From Romanomermis culicivorax (lineage: Eukaryota > Nematoda > Enoplea > Mermithida > Mermithidae): DNA of 64,000 bases. Positions within the stretch are counted from its first letter, which is position 1. Each line of letters starts with the position of its first letter. Positions 35,072-47,099 of this stretch are shown here, piece after piece. The stretch lies in contig CAWUHX010000017.1 of the NCBI GenBank assembly GCA_963922205.1, positions 62,001 to 126,000 on the forward strand, given 5' to 3'. The notes beneath the pieces are model-generated. The model saw only the letters and a list, made by a program, of their open reading frames with translations, ran no database searches and had not been told where the DNA came from. The position numbers and the translations under genes were made by a program.

Positions 35072-37116
35072 ATATACTGTATATAACATGTCCTATGATC
35101 AAGAATATATTCCGGTCGCTGTAATGAACCCAGTATCGGTTATGAGCCTATCGTCGTAACGATCCCCAATCATATTTGATTAGCATTTATAGTTTTGCTT
35201 TTTAACACTGGAAATCATATGAAACTCCTACCACCGTAGCCAGTCTTTTCACGAACAAATAATGGCAAACATCGGTTGCGAACAATGGACATAGAAAGCA
35301 TACAGGAGTTCAGACTTAGTCTACTACCTCACCTTCCAGATTTAAGTTTTCCATTACCTTAAAACCGAGCTCGAGTTTCAAAAAATACCATTTTTCATTG
35401 CAACAGAAACTGACGAGTTCGCGTTCAGCTCGATGGTCGTGGTTCATCGCGCGAAACCTAAGCTAAATTTACTGTTGATATTGCAACCGGCCCTTGGACG
35501 TTAACATTTTTTCCAAAGTATATCATCGTGGTATGTGTGTGCTTTTGAATTTGTATAGCACTGCTTTCTAACGCTTATCAGCAAAAAAGTTAATATTGGG
35601 TGTCTTACCACTACTACAATTGGAGCCAAATCTGGTTTTACATTGCCGGGAAGAAGTTAATCTTTATTTCGTTCGGGCTGTTGTACAGAAAATTGAAAAA
35701 TGACCTTGTCATTTAACATAGTCTGTTTTCCTTGAACGCTTGTACATAATATTACTGGAAAGCAAGTACTATTTCATGTTTTTACAATTTTTTGCTTATG
35801 TCAAATAGGACTGAAAATTTTTAAGCACACACAACTAGCCTTTAAGTTTTTTTGAGTAAATATTCTACAGTAAAAGCTTCGTACAGTAAAAGTAAAAGCT
35901 TCAAAATCATTGTAAACGATTTGACGACAATATTGATTTTTGCCATTTTTAAATTTTTAAAGTTTTCTCTTTTTTCCGTGATACCGATTTGAAATGTTTT
36001 CCCTACGCTGTTTTCATTTCTCTTACATTGCTTCTCGAGTAGTCCTGCTCAAATTGAACACGATTGTTTTAGCAATATGTAGGAAAAACTCATGAAAATT
36101 TATCATAGTTTTATGCGAGCTCAGATTGCTGCATCTGTAATGACATAATGAAGTGATGAGTTGAGAACGGTCAGTCTCTCATTCGTAGAACTGATGGATA
36201 TGAAACGAGGAAATATCAGTTTTTATTCCACTACATTATGCGTAACGTGTGAGGGCAAGTTAAGAAGAACTTTAATGAAAAAAGGATGTGTAATTCCATT
36301 CAAAATTTGATGTATTTGGATCAAGTCCCATTTTTCTACGTGTAATTTAATCATTGATCCTCAAGTATTGCTTTTTGATCAAGATTCTGTTAAAATTGGG
36401 CTGTCAAAATGTCTTGAGGTTCAACTTTGCAACAGAAAATTAGTGCTGTCTTTTTGCTGATGTTGATATTCAAAAGCTAGTGCACATTGCCGTGAAAGAG
36501 TGAAGAATAAAAAAATCATTTTCGCTGTTTTGGTACACACGACAGTGACCATGATGAAGTGATTAAAATTTCACGTGAAATGATAAAAGGCACGAACAAC
36601 AAATATACATTTCAAAGACGTTAAATTCGGAATTGTATCGGCCGTATGATGAGGTCGATTTGTCGTTCTCGGGCACTGCTTTAAAAGACCGTGATGAGGA
36701 ATTTTCAAATTCATAAGTGTCAGCTGACCAATGTACAATGCCCGAATAGCGACGTCATAATTCTCGAATCAGAGATATTTCCATTTTTGATATTTTTCTG
36801 AACTTTCCAGAATGAAAAATAGAGTCTGCTGATCGTGTCGGGGCTAGATTTGCTTTTTTGTCATAGTTTGATGGGCCACTAATCTGTCGAAATTTAACCT
36901 CGAAAAAAATAGAAAAATTATCGGGAAAAATTTTGATCTCTAATGTCAGAAAAATTTTGATCTCTAATGTCTATTTAAGACGTCATCTCAAGAAATTTCT
37001 GATCTAGAAATGACTATTTTCGATCAAAAATTGGATATTTTCAGTCATTTCTTTCGGGCAGGAATGTTATCAACAATAAGATTAACGAAGTCTGACAGAG
37101 TGTAGCTGGTTTTTAG
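35072..37116. other. No host gene seen; includes partial TA-MITE
   Basis: Positions 35726-35955 match one half of the TA-MITE family (TAGTCTGTTTTCC..TGGAAAGCAAGTACTATTTC). The remainder has no supported coding sequence. Confidence 0.5.
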
Positions 37117-39815
37117 TGCATTGCGTGGTGTGCACGGTGCACAAATTGGGTCAAAACATACATGTAATTAGGGGGAAGTGCTAGGGGAACCACCGCCCAG
37201 AAATCGTCGATCATATGGCTAGCCATTGGGCGACCCCCTCTCCAGGATTTTCCAATCCTATGGCTAGCCATATGGTAGCCGTAGGGACCCCCATACTTTT
37301 GGTCGGGAAAATACTGAAAATGTCTTGTCGAAAACGTCAATTTTCTCGGCGCCTCGCGCCATGAATAGATCTTTTTCTGTCTTTTTAGAAAAAGATTACT
37401 ATTTTTTAACTATTTTTCGAACTTTTTCCGTGAAAAAATCGATTTTTTTCCTTCGGAGACCTCTCCCCCCAAAAAAAATTTGCGAATTACTAACCTCCGG
37501 CCTGAAAAAAGTGGCCCGATGCCCCCAGACCTCGGAGCCCTATTACATGTATGGGTCAAAAAGTTAATGCACTGTGAGAAAAAAATCTGGACATTCCTTT
37601 GGGAATTCATTTGATGCTGTTTCACAAGTACATGGCTGTCGCCGACATTTGAATGCGAGGCTGCGAGACTGTAAATTGTACTAACATATGCTGCTTTAAA
37701 ATAATTTCACATTTCTCTGCGACATCTGAAAATATATCAAAGATTCAGCCCTAATATGAATACCAACAATGAGTACATGTAACAACGCAAACAATGATAA
37801 AGATGTGTCAGAAGCAGGGATTTTTAGGTCAATTTGGAGCCATCGATTCTAAAAGTTCTGATTGGCTCCTAAAAATTTAGGGACACAAGCCAAATTGGCT
37901 TGTAAAAATGAGAGCCTAACCATCCTTTCTGATTAAGTTATAGGGCTTCTTGTGCGGTGATGCATTTTTATGCATTTTGAAATGAAAAATACGGAAAATT
38001 TTCCGGCGCTAGGCGCCGGATTTTAATTCATTCATGATAATGGATATCATTTCTGTTGTGCGGTTAGAATATGTCATCCTAGCTTATGCTTATGGCTTTC
38101 AGAAACCAGCATGTTATGGATGAATGTTTGACCTCGTGTTGTTTTTTCCACGTATTTGACAAAAATCAAGATGTTTTTACAAAATCGTTTTGCGGCGCTT
38201 TAGAATTTTTGGCTTTGGTGAACATAACTTTTTTCATTTGGAAAATGATTAAAATATCATGAGAATGGGAAAATAGCAGAGATTCTTGCTATCTGAAGAA
38301 GCCATTGAGATTCATTGTTGCTGACCTAATTTTGGAATTTTAGTTTGCCCCACTGAAAACATATTGAATTCACTGAAAAAATAGACCTTCATGCTGGAAA
38401 AAGATATTAAAGGTATTCATTTTCCAATGCTATGGAATATCATAATCTAAAATTTTCTTTCAGTGGTTAGCGCCTGAGGTATTCAAGTCCGAAGTAAAAT
38501 ACCTGTCGCGCTTTTTTATGTTATAGCTCGTCTGAAAACAATCACTTTTGATGAATAATTGTGATTGCTAAATTACTGGCTCCGGATATATAAGATCCAA
38601 AATGGAGGTAAAATGTTTGACCTTTTCCGCTAACGAAATGGTGAAAAGATCGGTCATCGGCAGTTGCAGTAGAATGTGCTGAAAGAATGCATTTTCCGAC
38701 ATTTTAGAGGCCTCGAAATAAAAATTGTTCAGCGCTAGGCACCGATCAAGTTACTCTAGTCAGACTTTTGATTTCTCACCTAAAACTCAAGAAATTCAAC
38801 TTTAAAAGTCACGAACTTACGCGAAGTGAATGAAATGCATGGGAAGTAACTTTTAATCATTTTTCTGATGAAACTAAGCGAATTTATCAATTTTAGAGTG
38901 AGCAACTAAAAATTAATCTGTGCAACCAAATTTTTCCCCAAGTTACAGATCAACCTGGCTTGTGCGGATAATCCCTGATGATTGATTTGAATAATGACTG
39001 ATCTAATTTGTGAGCCTTATTATTCTGTGTGTGATTAAGAATGTATCCAAAATGATTGATCTGTTATGTGGGCTTCTACCGTGATTTTGAAGAGTGTTTT
39101 TGACTAAATTTGTTGGAAAAAAAACATTTTTTTTACCACCACATTTATTTACAAACTTTTTAGTTTTGGCTTGTTGAAATTCCTGTTGGGCTGTAAAATT
39201 TTGACCATAGGAGCCAAATGGCCTATCGAGAAAAAATAAAAAACCTTGGTCAGAAGAAAGACTAGTGTTATCATCCTTGACTGCTAAAAACCCCGAAAAA
39301 ACCCGAACTTTTCGGATCACAAAATATGTATAGAATATTAACAAAAAACCATTTTATTAAATGCAAATGATGTTAAAACACTATTTTTTCGTACTGATTT
39401 TTTTGCGGTTAGACGAAAGAGGTCAAATTTTTTTCGCCATTTTCGCTGAAAAATACTCACACATGCCTTATTTATACTTTTTTGAGCTAATTGGAACATC
39501 TTTATGCCTGTGCAGCCGCTAATTTACCAAAAATGAAGACAAACAAAATTTTCGAGTTTAAGATCGCATCAATAATCACGCGAAGCGCCGAAAATTTCTA
39601 TGAATTTTGATATTAGAGGAAAATGTATTTTGCCTTGATAAACGGTCTAATTTTGCAGTCAATTAAATCGTCTTCCATACAAGAACAAAATGTAAAAATC
39701 ATATTGAAAGTATGCAACTTGAAAACCTGCATGATATGAAAATCGACTTTTGCACCGTGCACAAAGCGCACTACAAATTTGTGCACGAGCTGCAAAAACT
39801 GCTCTCGGTGCACAA
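37117..39815. mobile_element. Long member of the GTGCACGG repeat family
   Basis: The left part (GTGGTGTGCACGGTGCACAAA from 37127) parallels 56431 onward; the right part (TTTTGCACCGTGCACAAAGC..TGTGCACGAGCTGC, to about 39815) parallels 57600-57680. It shares unique interior with the 56.5-57.7 kb copy (TACCAACRATGAGTACATGT). A 397-bp MITE is inserted at 37157. Core palindrome CCGGCGCTAGGCGCCGG at 38003-38019. No transposase was recognised. Ends are approximate. Confidence 0.6.
37157..37553. mobile_element. hAT-like MITE, CATACATGTAA family, copy 2
   Basis: The 397-bp element has ends CATACATGTAA and TTACATGTATG and a perfect duplication GGTCAAAA at 37149-37156 and 37554-37561. The related repeat at 56431-56500 has the same surroundings with a single GGTCAAAA (56461-56468) and no insert, so it serves as an empty site. 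Confidence 0.97.
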
Positions 39816-40776
39816 AAAGCCTGTATTGTAGCTGTCCGAAGATTTTTAAGCGTCTTTAGGCTTTGAAATCGTAGCTATTCTAGATTCGTAAAAACATTTA
39901 TAATGACATGCAAGGAATACCTCGTGTCTAATGAAAGAATGAATCACTTTTTTATACAAACAGGCTTTTTTAGTCAATTTTAAAGGCCTGGGCCCCCAAA
40001 TATTTGGAAATGGCTCCTAAAACTTCAGGTAAGAGCTATTTCAGCTCTTAAATTTAGCCTTATTTGTTTATATTTTAGTGAATTATAGTCATTTTCATTC
40101 AATTTTAGTTTTAAAGTAAGTGTTTTACAGGCTTCGGCGCTACGCGCCGAATCGCATTTTATAATTTTTCGGATTATTTTAGTCTATCCACCGTTTTTCT
40201 ACAAATCAAACTTTTTGGGGGAAAAAATTTTTCGACCAAGAGAAAAAATGAGGGGGTTCGACAAGGAAAAGATCAGTTTTAGTGCATTTAAGAGGTCGAA
40301 ATCTCAATTTTTTCATTTTTTTGTAACTATAATTTTAAATAAGGAGCCAGTTCGAATTCATAATCATAATAGAGGTGATTTTCATAAATTTCATGTTTAA
40401 TTTGAATTCGTTCCATCAACTTATCCTTAAATTGATTTTTCAGCATTTTAGTGTCAGAATGAAAAAAAAATTCGTTGCTTAGCGCCGGAAAAATTTAAGA
40501 AATAACAGAAGAATAAGAACAGAAGCTGCATTTTCAAGACCCTACACTTTTGTGCCAGAAGGACATGAACTAGAGTGCTATGTTGGAAGAAGGTTTGTTG
40601 AAAAATAAACGAAAATTGTGTTTTTTGCATTAAAAAAATTTTCTTTGCACAAAGATTTCTTGGCCGATCATTGTATGCATGTATAGAAAGAAGTCTGTAA
40701 CCGAAAAACGCTGGTTGAAAATAAAATTTTGAACCGTAATTTTTTTCAACACCTATCAACTGATTCGATATCCATA
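39816..40776. other. No host gene seen
   Basis: Contains the module AGTGCATTTAAGAGGTCGAAATCTC (as pieces at 40280-40306), a core palindrome CGGCGCTACGCGCCG (40135-40149) and a half core at 40481-40490. The longest open frame is on the minus strand over T-run and palindrome repeats and is judged spurious. Confidence 0.5.
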
Positions 40777-41016
40777 CAGTGTTTTTTTTTTTGCACTGTG
40801 CAAAAATTTTTCCGTTCGTGCAAAACTTTTTTTTCAGGTTTTTTGCACCGTGCAAGAAAATATCTATCAATTGTGGAAAAAAATTTGGTGTTTTCATATA
40901 GAAAAGATTCATTTTGGTGCATTTTAGTAGACCCAAATTTCAAAATTTTTCGGCGTGCAAAACTTTTTTGGTGATTTTTTTGCACCGTGCAAAGGAGCTC
41001 GTGCAAAAAAACACTG
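40777..41016. mobile_element. 240-bp hAT-like MITE, CAGTGTTTTTTT end with TTGCACCGTGCAA word
   Basis: Ends CAGTGTTTTTTTTTTTTGCA and GTGCAAAAAAACACTG. Flanking octamers TATCCATA (40769-40776) and TATTCATA (41017-41024) match at 7 of 8. Palindromic words TTGCACTGTGCAA and TTGCACCGTGCAA recur at 40791, 40839 and 40979. It carries the module CATTTTGGTGCATTTTAGTA (40911-40930) followed by a half GGCGTGC core. Confidence 0.85.
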
Positions 41017-41024
41017 TATTCATA

Positions 41025-43430
41025 TAATCTAATTATATACGTTCCACAGTGTGTTACAAGCCCAGTTTTAGATATTCTTCAATTAAAAATTTTTGGCTCC
41101 CAAAATTTCAATTTGGCTCCTAAAAATTATGGCTTAGGAGTATTTGGCTCCTGGTTTTCAAACCAAAAAAGCCTGTATACAAAGTATAAAAAAAAGTTTT
41201 TTCAAAGCACTGTTTTTTCAGCGGCACACCGCTAATGGCAGGTAGATTCCATTAGCGCAAATAAATTTTATTAGTGCGCAGTAATTTCTTTTTTTAAGAC
41301 TAGCCGTCAAGTTATTAGTTATTGTATTAAACATTATTGAGAATGTGTTATTGTAAACTTATTTTAAACCAAGACAACACTCCTTTATTTTAAGATATTA
41401 TGAGCACCTTTTTTTCTCAAATGGGGTCTTTTGAGGAAAATTTGGAAATGAGGAAAATTTTGGATATGGTTTTCATTGTGGAAAAATTTTTTGGGAATGC
41501 AAAGCCGAAAAGATGCATTTTGGTGAACTTTAAAAGGTCAAAATCTCAAAATTTTCCGGCGCGGTCATGGGTGCAATAATCATTATTTTCTATCAGGCAC
41601 GACCGTTAGCATATCTGCTTCCACTTACTAATTAATGCTCAACAGTTTCTATCAATCATATTAGCTCGTCTCATTTTCTAATCGTTAACCGTCAGTATTT
41701 CGCCGAAAATAGAGATTTTTCATCAATTATCTCAATTTTTCTCTGGGGCTTGGAATTTTTCAAACCTTTGCAACATAAACTTTTGCGTTTATTGAATCGT
41801 TCTAGACTGTGGTTTTAAAACTTCTGTTCACGAATGTTAATTGCACAGATTTATTTTCCAACATTTTAGAATATAAAAACTCGAAATTTTTTCCGGCGCT
41901 GCTATATCCCTCCCTATGGGGCAGTCTGGGGTCCGCTATGAAAAAGCCATCGGCCATCGGTTTTTTCTTGTAAGCTATCGGCTGATGGTCGAAAAACCAG
42001 TTCCGTCTTTTAATAAAGAATCCAGCTTCTCATTTGAATGTATTTTTAAATCAGTACAACTCGTGGATCTTACAACACCGAAAATTAAGCAGGTTATCAC
42101 GTTTTTTTCCGTACAGATCAATCGATTTAACGCACTGTGCAGTGCGTTAAATCGAGCGAACAACGCATAGAACGATAGCGAAGCGTAAATTATTAGGAAA
42201 GTCATCAAATGTGAATGTTTTTCAAGCTAAACAACACCCTTCAAAATTATTTAGCAAAAAAGACTTGTCACTAATTAACAACAAATGTACTCAAAATTTC
42301 AAGTATTCCAAGTGATTTTAACAACGTAAAAATGGTCAAGATGGAGAAATGAGAATCAAAAAGCATATGAAGCACATTCAGCAATTTAACCGTGAGACAA
42401 CGAACTTTACGGGTGCAACTACCATCCAAAAGGCATAAATTGAGTTATTATTATTAAACAGGCACGTAGCGCCAGAAAAGTTTGGGTTTTTGATTTTTTA
42501 AAATTGGAAAATTCATCTTTTTGTCGATTCCGACGGTTGAAGAAACCCAAATCTAAAATTAACGTTTTGTGCGAAAAATACCCAAAATTTTATCCGCGCT
42601 TTTGGCTACTTGAAAATCGATTCATTTTGCTATCGATAGAGACTTTATGGAAATCTGGGTCACAAAATGTAGTAGATTAGGTTTATTCGTCCATACTTAT
42701 TTTTGAAAATTCACTATGGTATCATCATCAGCCTGCATATCCCTCCTAGCGGTTGTACTTTTAGGAGCTTTTGGAAGTAACCATTATCTTTTTTTGGATA
42801 CTTTATGTCTTGTATTCTCAGACATAAGCGCCCACTTGTACAAAATTATGTAACTTTCCAACTATAACAAGGGTAAAACACTATTGTAAATGGTTTTCTT
42901 CCAGCTATGCATAGTAATCATTGTATAATGTTATTTGTTAATATTACTACCAACTAATGAATACCAATTTAAAAAATAGTTATGTATTATGACTCCCTAT
43001 CCTATAGTAGTTATTAGCACTGAAATGCGATAAACACGGCCTTACAAATCTAGAACTCGCTAGCAAAACTTGATGGTCTAATGTAGCTACCATCGCCGCC
43101 TAGAAATTTCACTTTCGGCGTATCTCTAACCGAAGTCCTGGCTCTTGTTTTCGACACAAACCAAACAAATCTTGGCATAAAAATTTTAATTTAACTCTCT
43201 CCTAAACCGGTTTTGTCGTCTTTTAACATTGGAAAGTTGTCCAAACATTTTTTCGCGATTTTCTACGTGTTTATCTGTCGTCTTGTCGAAACTTTTTTGC
43301 ATCATCATTCTTTGCTTAAACGATTTTTTTCCTCTCGAACATTGTCCACTATTGTCTATCACCGTGTTTCTTCAAAATTGTCGCGTGATTAATTTTCCTC
43401 CGAGGTTTTTGCGGGCTTTGATATATTGGT
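41025..43430. other. No host gene seen; repeat remnants and one strong hairpin
   Basis: Holds the module GATGCATTTTGGTGAACTTT followed by CAAAATTTTCCGGCGC (41513-41561), further half cores at 41893 and 42470, and the hairpin at 42123-42154. Short frames lack motifs. Confidence 0.5.
42123..42154. repeat. Perfect 14-bp hairpin, loop GTGC
   Basis: Arms CGATTTAACGCACT and AGTGCGTTAAATCG are exactly complementary around a 4-nt loop. It is isolated; no T-run suggests a terminator. Confidence 0.85.
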
Positions 43431-43436
43431 CTTAAT

Positions 43437-43602
43437 CAACCACGGGGCGTAGAGGTATATTTCCTGGAAATGTGAGGTCAGCAGCTTCTTCAATATCCAA
43501 GACATCTTGATCATTTGTTTGATCGGTATGTACCGTTTCATCTGCGTGTAGAATGTAAAAGACATACAAATTTTCATTATTCAAATTGGTTCTGTTAGGT
43601 GG
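43437..43602 (-). CDS. Candidate exon on the minus strand, unknown
   Basis: On the minus strand, an acceptor-like CCACCTAACAG precedes an open stretch reading TNLNNENLYVFYILHADETV, an acidic run (DQDVLDIEEAADL), then TFPGNIPLRPVVD and a stop. The composition is protein-like and unlike the surrounding hydrophobic junk frames. The spacing vaguely recalls a GAF domain, but I cannot assign it, and no partner exon was found. Confidence 0.25.
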
Positions 43603-43682
43603 AAGCAATGAAGAATACCTGTTACTACAATTTGACTAGAATTTTTTTCTGTTGTTTAATCCGATCATCCGCGTCATTCTAG

Positions 43683-43806
43683 CTTACGTTATGGGAAAAA
43701 TCGGGACTTTGATGAGGTACAACAATTTAGTTTGAATCTGCTACCACTAAGCTGTCTTATATCAGAGACTCCGGACGAGAAAAATATCGATCCTAATCTC
43801 TTACAG
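43683..43806 (+). CDS. Candidate internal exon, unknown
   Basis: Lies between an AG (43681-43682) and a GT (43807). It reads LRYGKNRDFDEVQQFSLNLL then PLSCLISETPDEKNIDPNLLQ, open and protein-like. The donor GTGCAT is weak. It might be an upstream exon of the PDE2-like gene or of another gene; nothing proves it. Confidence 0.3.
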
Positions 43807-43899
43807 GTGCATCTGGTGGTGGCTGGAAAATGGCCTTGTTGGTTGTGGTAGTAATATAGTAACTAGTGATTTACTGTATCATTTGTAGACAGGAAAAAA

Positions 43900-46800
43900 T
43901 ATCACAGAAATGCCTCTCCTATGTGCTTATGTCTCTTCCTCCAAGCGAGAAATCAATTCTTTTGTCACCACCATGGTCTCTTGGGTTCTTTCTTCTATAC
44001 GCATTTTCGCGCTGTAAACGTTTTAGGGGTTTTCTCGTTCTCTTACGAGGGAAGGTCTTCAGGTGTAAATTCCAAATATTTACATGTTATAGTCATTCGA
44101 TAGCCTATAGGCATGCGAGCAGTGTTACACTGTTTTTTGTCCATGAACAGTGTTTACACTAAACTTTGCTTAAATATGGTCTCCAGTGGTAGGTTCACCT
44201 ATACCCTATATCAGCAATGGGGAAATATTAAAAGATTCTGAGACATTCATTATACAGATAATTGTAGGCACTGCAACATTTCTAATCTCTAATATGTAGG
44301 TACCTTATGAAATACCTTTGATGAAGTTTAAAATCTCACAGATCGAAAATAGGGCGAAATCAGACTGTTTTCCTGTGAGAAACTATTCTTTTGTCAGCGA
44401 GCATTATCGAATGTGTTTTTCCACTTGTCCATATCTGTTATAGCTCCTGAGATCATGTAATAGGTCAACTTTCGATTGTTTAACACATTTATGCAAATCT
44501 TAGTAGGTGGCATATGGGCAAAAATGGTCAGTACCAAATTACTCAGGTTACTGCGGACTATCGAATGCACTATAACACTTATGATTTCAAAATTTACACT
44601 TGGAGATCCTTTCTCGAATCGGAACTTTGTTCCTACGTAAACGAATGTATTGCTAATTTTTAGAGTGAGCCGAGCTGTATACCTATGCATAATTTGATTT
44701 TGCTACGCTTGTTCAAGAAACTAGGTTTAGCATCAAATTTGAATAAATGGCGTAAAAGATTATTCGTATCGTTTCATAGTCGAAATGAATATTCTTTCGT
44801 TATTCAATTGCTCCTTTAAGAGCTACCTTTTTGTCAATTTTTTGAGAATTTCTGCATTATGTCCCAGTATGTGCAATATTCTGCGAAGTCGTTCCAATGT
44901 GAGTGAAGCTCTACTGTGTTGTATTCATTTCCTATCCATGGTTGGCCAAATGCTGAAGTTAGTTACGTGGCATGGTCAGCCACGTGGCACAGTCGGCCAC
45001 ATTGCACGGTCGGCCATTTGATTAATTTACTTCTAGCTTCGTGCTTTGCGTTCATGAACTTGAGTTATGCATTAAACAACACAATGAAGATTCAATTATG
45101 CAGTTTTTGGACGCCCATCGACAGCTGCCTGATTTGTCATCTTGTTAGTCCCTAATGATTAATTTTCTTTTCGTATTTGTTTCTAAAATGAAGGCTGGTT
45201 CGACCTACTCCCCCATTACCTCTCTTTCTACGCGGGTAGTGTTTCAGAAGTCTGAAGCTAATTTGAATATTATTAATGCATCCATCCATAGGCTTTTTAA
45301 GTTCATAAATTCTAGTAGTGAACGTGGTCGCCAACGCTTTCAGGCCGTTCTCTGATTCTGCTCTATTTATACAAAAACCAAATCTTCATGCAGATTGCAG
45401 ATAATTTCTAGAAGTCAGTCGTTTTTTTTTGTTTGACTTAATGTTGATCGGAAAATTTCACCGCGCGCAAATTTGAATATTGTTTTAATTTTAAGAAAAT
45501 TGGTGTAACTTCTCAATATTTCTTACTAATCAATGATTTACAAATCGGTTCAAAGTTTTGTTTTCGAAATTTCGCTCTTTCGCTATGTATTTGATTGAGA
45601 GTTCGGCGAATTCAAAGATTTTTTATGGTTCTGGCTTTTTGTCGAGCTTTGCTACGCCGGCCCCACTATAAATGCCATTGGAAGGCAATTTGGCAGATTT
45701 TTTAGGTGAGCGTTTGTGTAGAGGTTCAAGATGACTGAAGTGAATGGTAGTCAACCTTACTGCTAAATCTGAAGTGAATCGTTCTATTTTATATGCATCC
45801 CGACTGGCGAGAGATCGAATTTTTGGCCTAAAACAATCATTTTCCCTGTAAACAACTTGGCTACTTCGGTCTGTAAATCGGTCATAGTAGAATCAGCTTC
45901 CGTTACGCATTTTTTTCTTCATGATAGTTGATATTTCACATAAAAGTTCGAAAAATTTACCTCTTGACAAGTTTCTAGACTTTATGCACTTCATCATATC
46001 CTCCAAACTTGATTTCTTTAGAATCCTAATCTTCTTCAGAATTTTCTACCAAGGCCAATTTCGATTTAATCATCATACAAAAGTATGCAAACAATTGGGT
46101 AAGTGTGGATTCAGTCTGTTGGATTGCGAAATTTTCTCGTTTTTTTTGTCCCTGATTCTTATCATGAAGATCCGTCTGCCGCAGACTAGTTTACTTCATG
46201 TTCGATGCACGCAACTTTTTGCGCGGAGATCGTGGGTACATTTAGATCCGGAATTCGTCATCAATCCCCTCATCTTTCATATCAAAAATTAACTGGTCAA
46301 CTTCGAAGGTTGTCATCGCATATGATCCGGCTGTAATATGATGGCAGGATCCGAGCCAAACTGTGCTGACTTACATACAAAATTCTAAAAATAGATTTTC
46401 ATTGTCTTACGCAAACGCATATATTATCCAGCACGGAATTTCAAGGACTCTTACAAAGTGTGGACGCATTTTTTCCCGAAACGAGTAGAAGCGGGTTGAT
46501 CAACCCTCAGTTGAAAAGAATATGTTTTCGCCTGAGCAACAGTTTTGTGATCATTTTTCATCCTAACCGTAGTCTTGCTTGCTCCAGGAAATTATTTTTT
46601 TGGAGTTTTCATCGATAACCCCGGTCTGTTCTTATAGTTGAAAAGAGAATTTTATTGCGAAGAAACTGCGTTCCTCATTTACGAAAAGGAGAGGCGACGA
46701 TTCGTTTGTCAAGTGAGTTTCATATTAAAGTTTTTTTCGTATGGACTCACGTGGCTAAAGAATTGACAGTATAGTTGAATTTCCCGCGTGATTTATGGAA

Positions 46801-47090
46801 TAGAGCAGGAATTTTAGATACATGTCCAAAATAATGCAAGAATAAGTTTTCCAATCGGCTGTTCGATGAAATAGCTAATTTTCGATCGGTTCGTTGAAAT
46901 TTCAAATGTTTGACTTATGCCATAGCTTGCTGACAGAATAAGATACGAAATGCTGTTTCATTATACTTCTAAACACATTTATGTTGCAGGCAGATCGACT
47001 TCTTACAAACATCTTCATAGGTGTGCATACTAACGTTTTATTAAATTTTTTCTCAAAAAATGATTGCGGGTCGTTTCGGCGAAAGGCCCA
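43900..47090. other. No supported gene
   Basis: Contains a single copy of the CGGCCAC word array (44966-45017). An open stretch 45188-45355 (+) starts MKAGSTYSPITSLSTR and ends with a stop. A minus frame at 44394-44690 is open for 98 codons. Neither shows a recognisable motif; both are left unassigned. Confidence 0.4.
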
Positions 47091-47099
47091 TTGAATGGG

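Larger units (their letters stand above)
32160..35165. mobile_element. Foldback-like element, arm word TTACCGCGACAGGCCC, with two nested insertions
   Basis: Left arm 32170-32245 (GTTACCGCGACACGCCC, TAACCGCGACAGGCCC, TAACCGATACC). Right arm pieces flank 33444 (CCTGTCGCGGT) and run 35064-35165 (GTCGCGGT, GGTCGCTGTAATG, GGTATCGGTTAT-like, CGTCGTAACG). A 397-bp MITE (32793-33189) and a 1.6-kb hAT element (33452-35063) inserted into it; the latter duplicated part of the right arm as its target site. The assignment is inferred from inverted words. Confidence 0.6.

Noticed and set aside
40454-40936. 160-codon minus-strand open frame
   Set aside because: It runs through T-runs, a GGCGC half core and the 240-bp MITE; its K/F/N-rich text is what A- and T-runs encode. 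No motif.
44394-44690. 98-codon minus-strand frame
   Set aside because: More protein-like than most (MPPTKICINVLNNRKLTYYM) but no motif, no partner exon and no flanking sites that I could chain.
45188-45355. Short plus-strand frame starting MKAGSTYSPITS
   Set aside because: Plausible composition, but too short and unsupported; not called as a gene.
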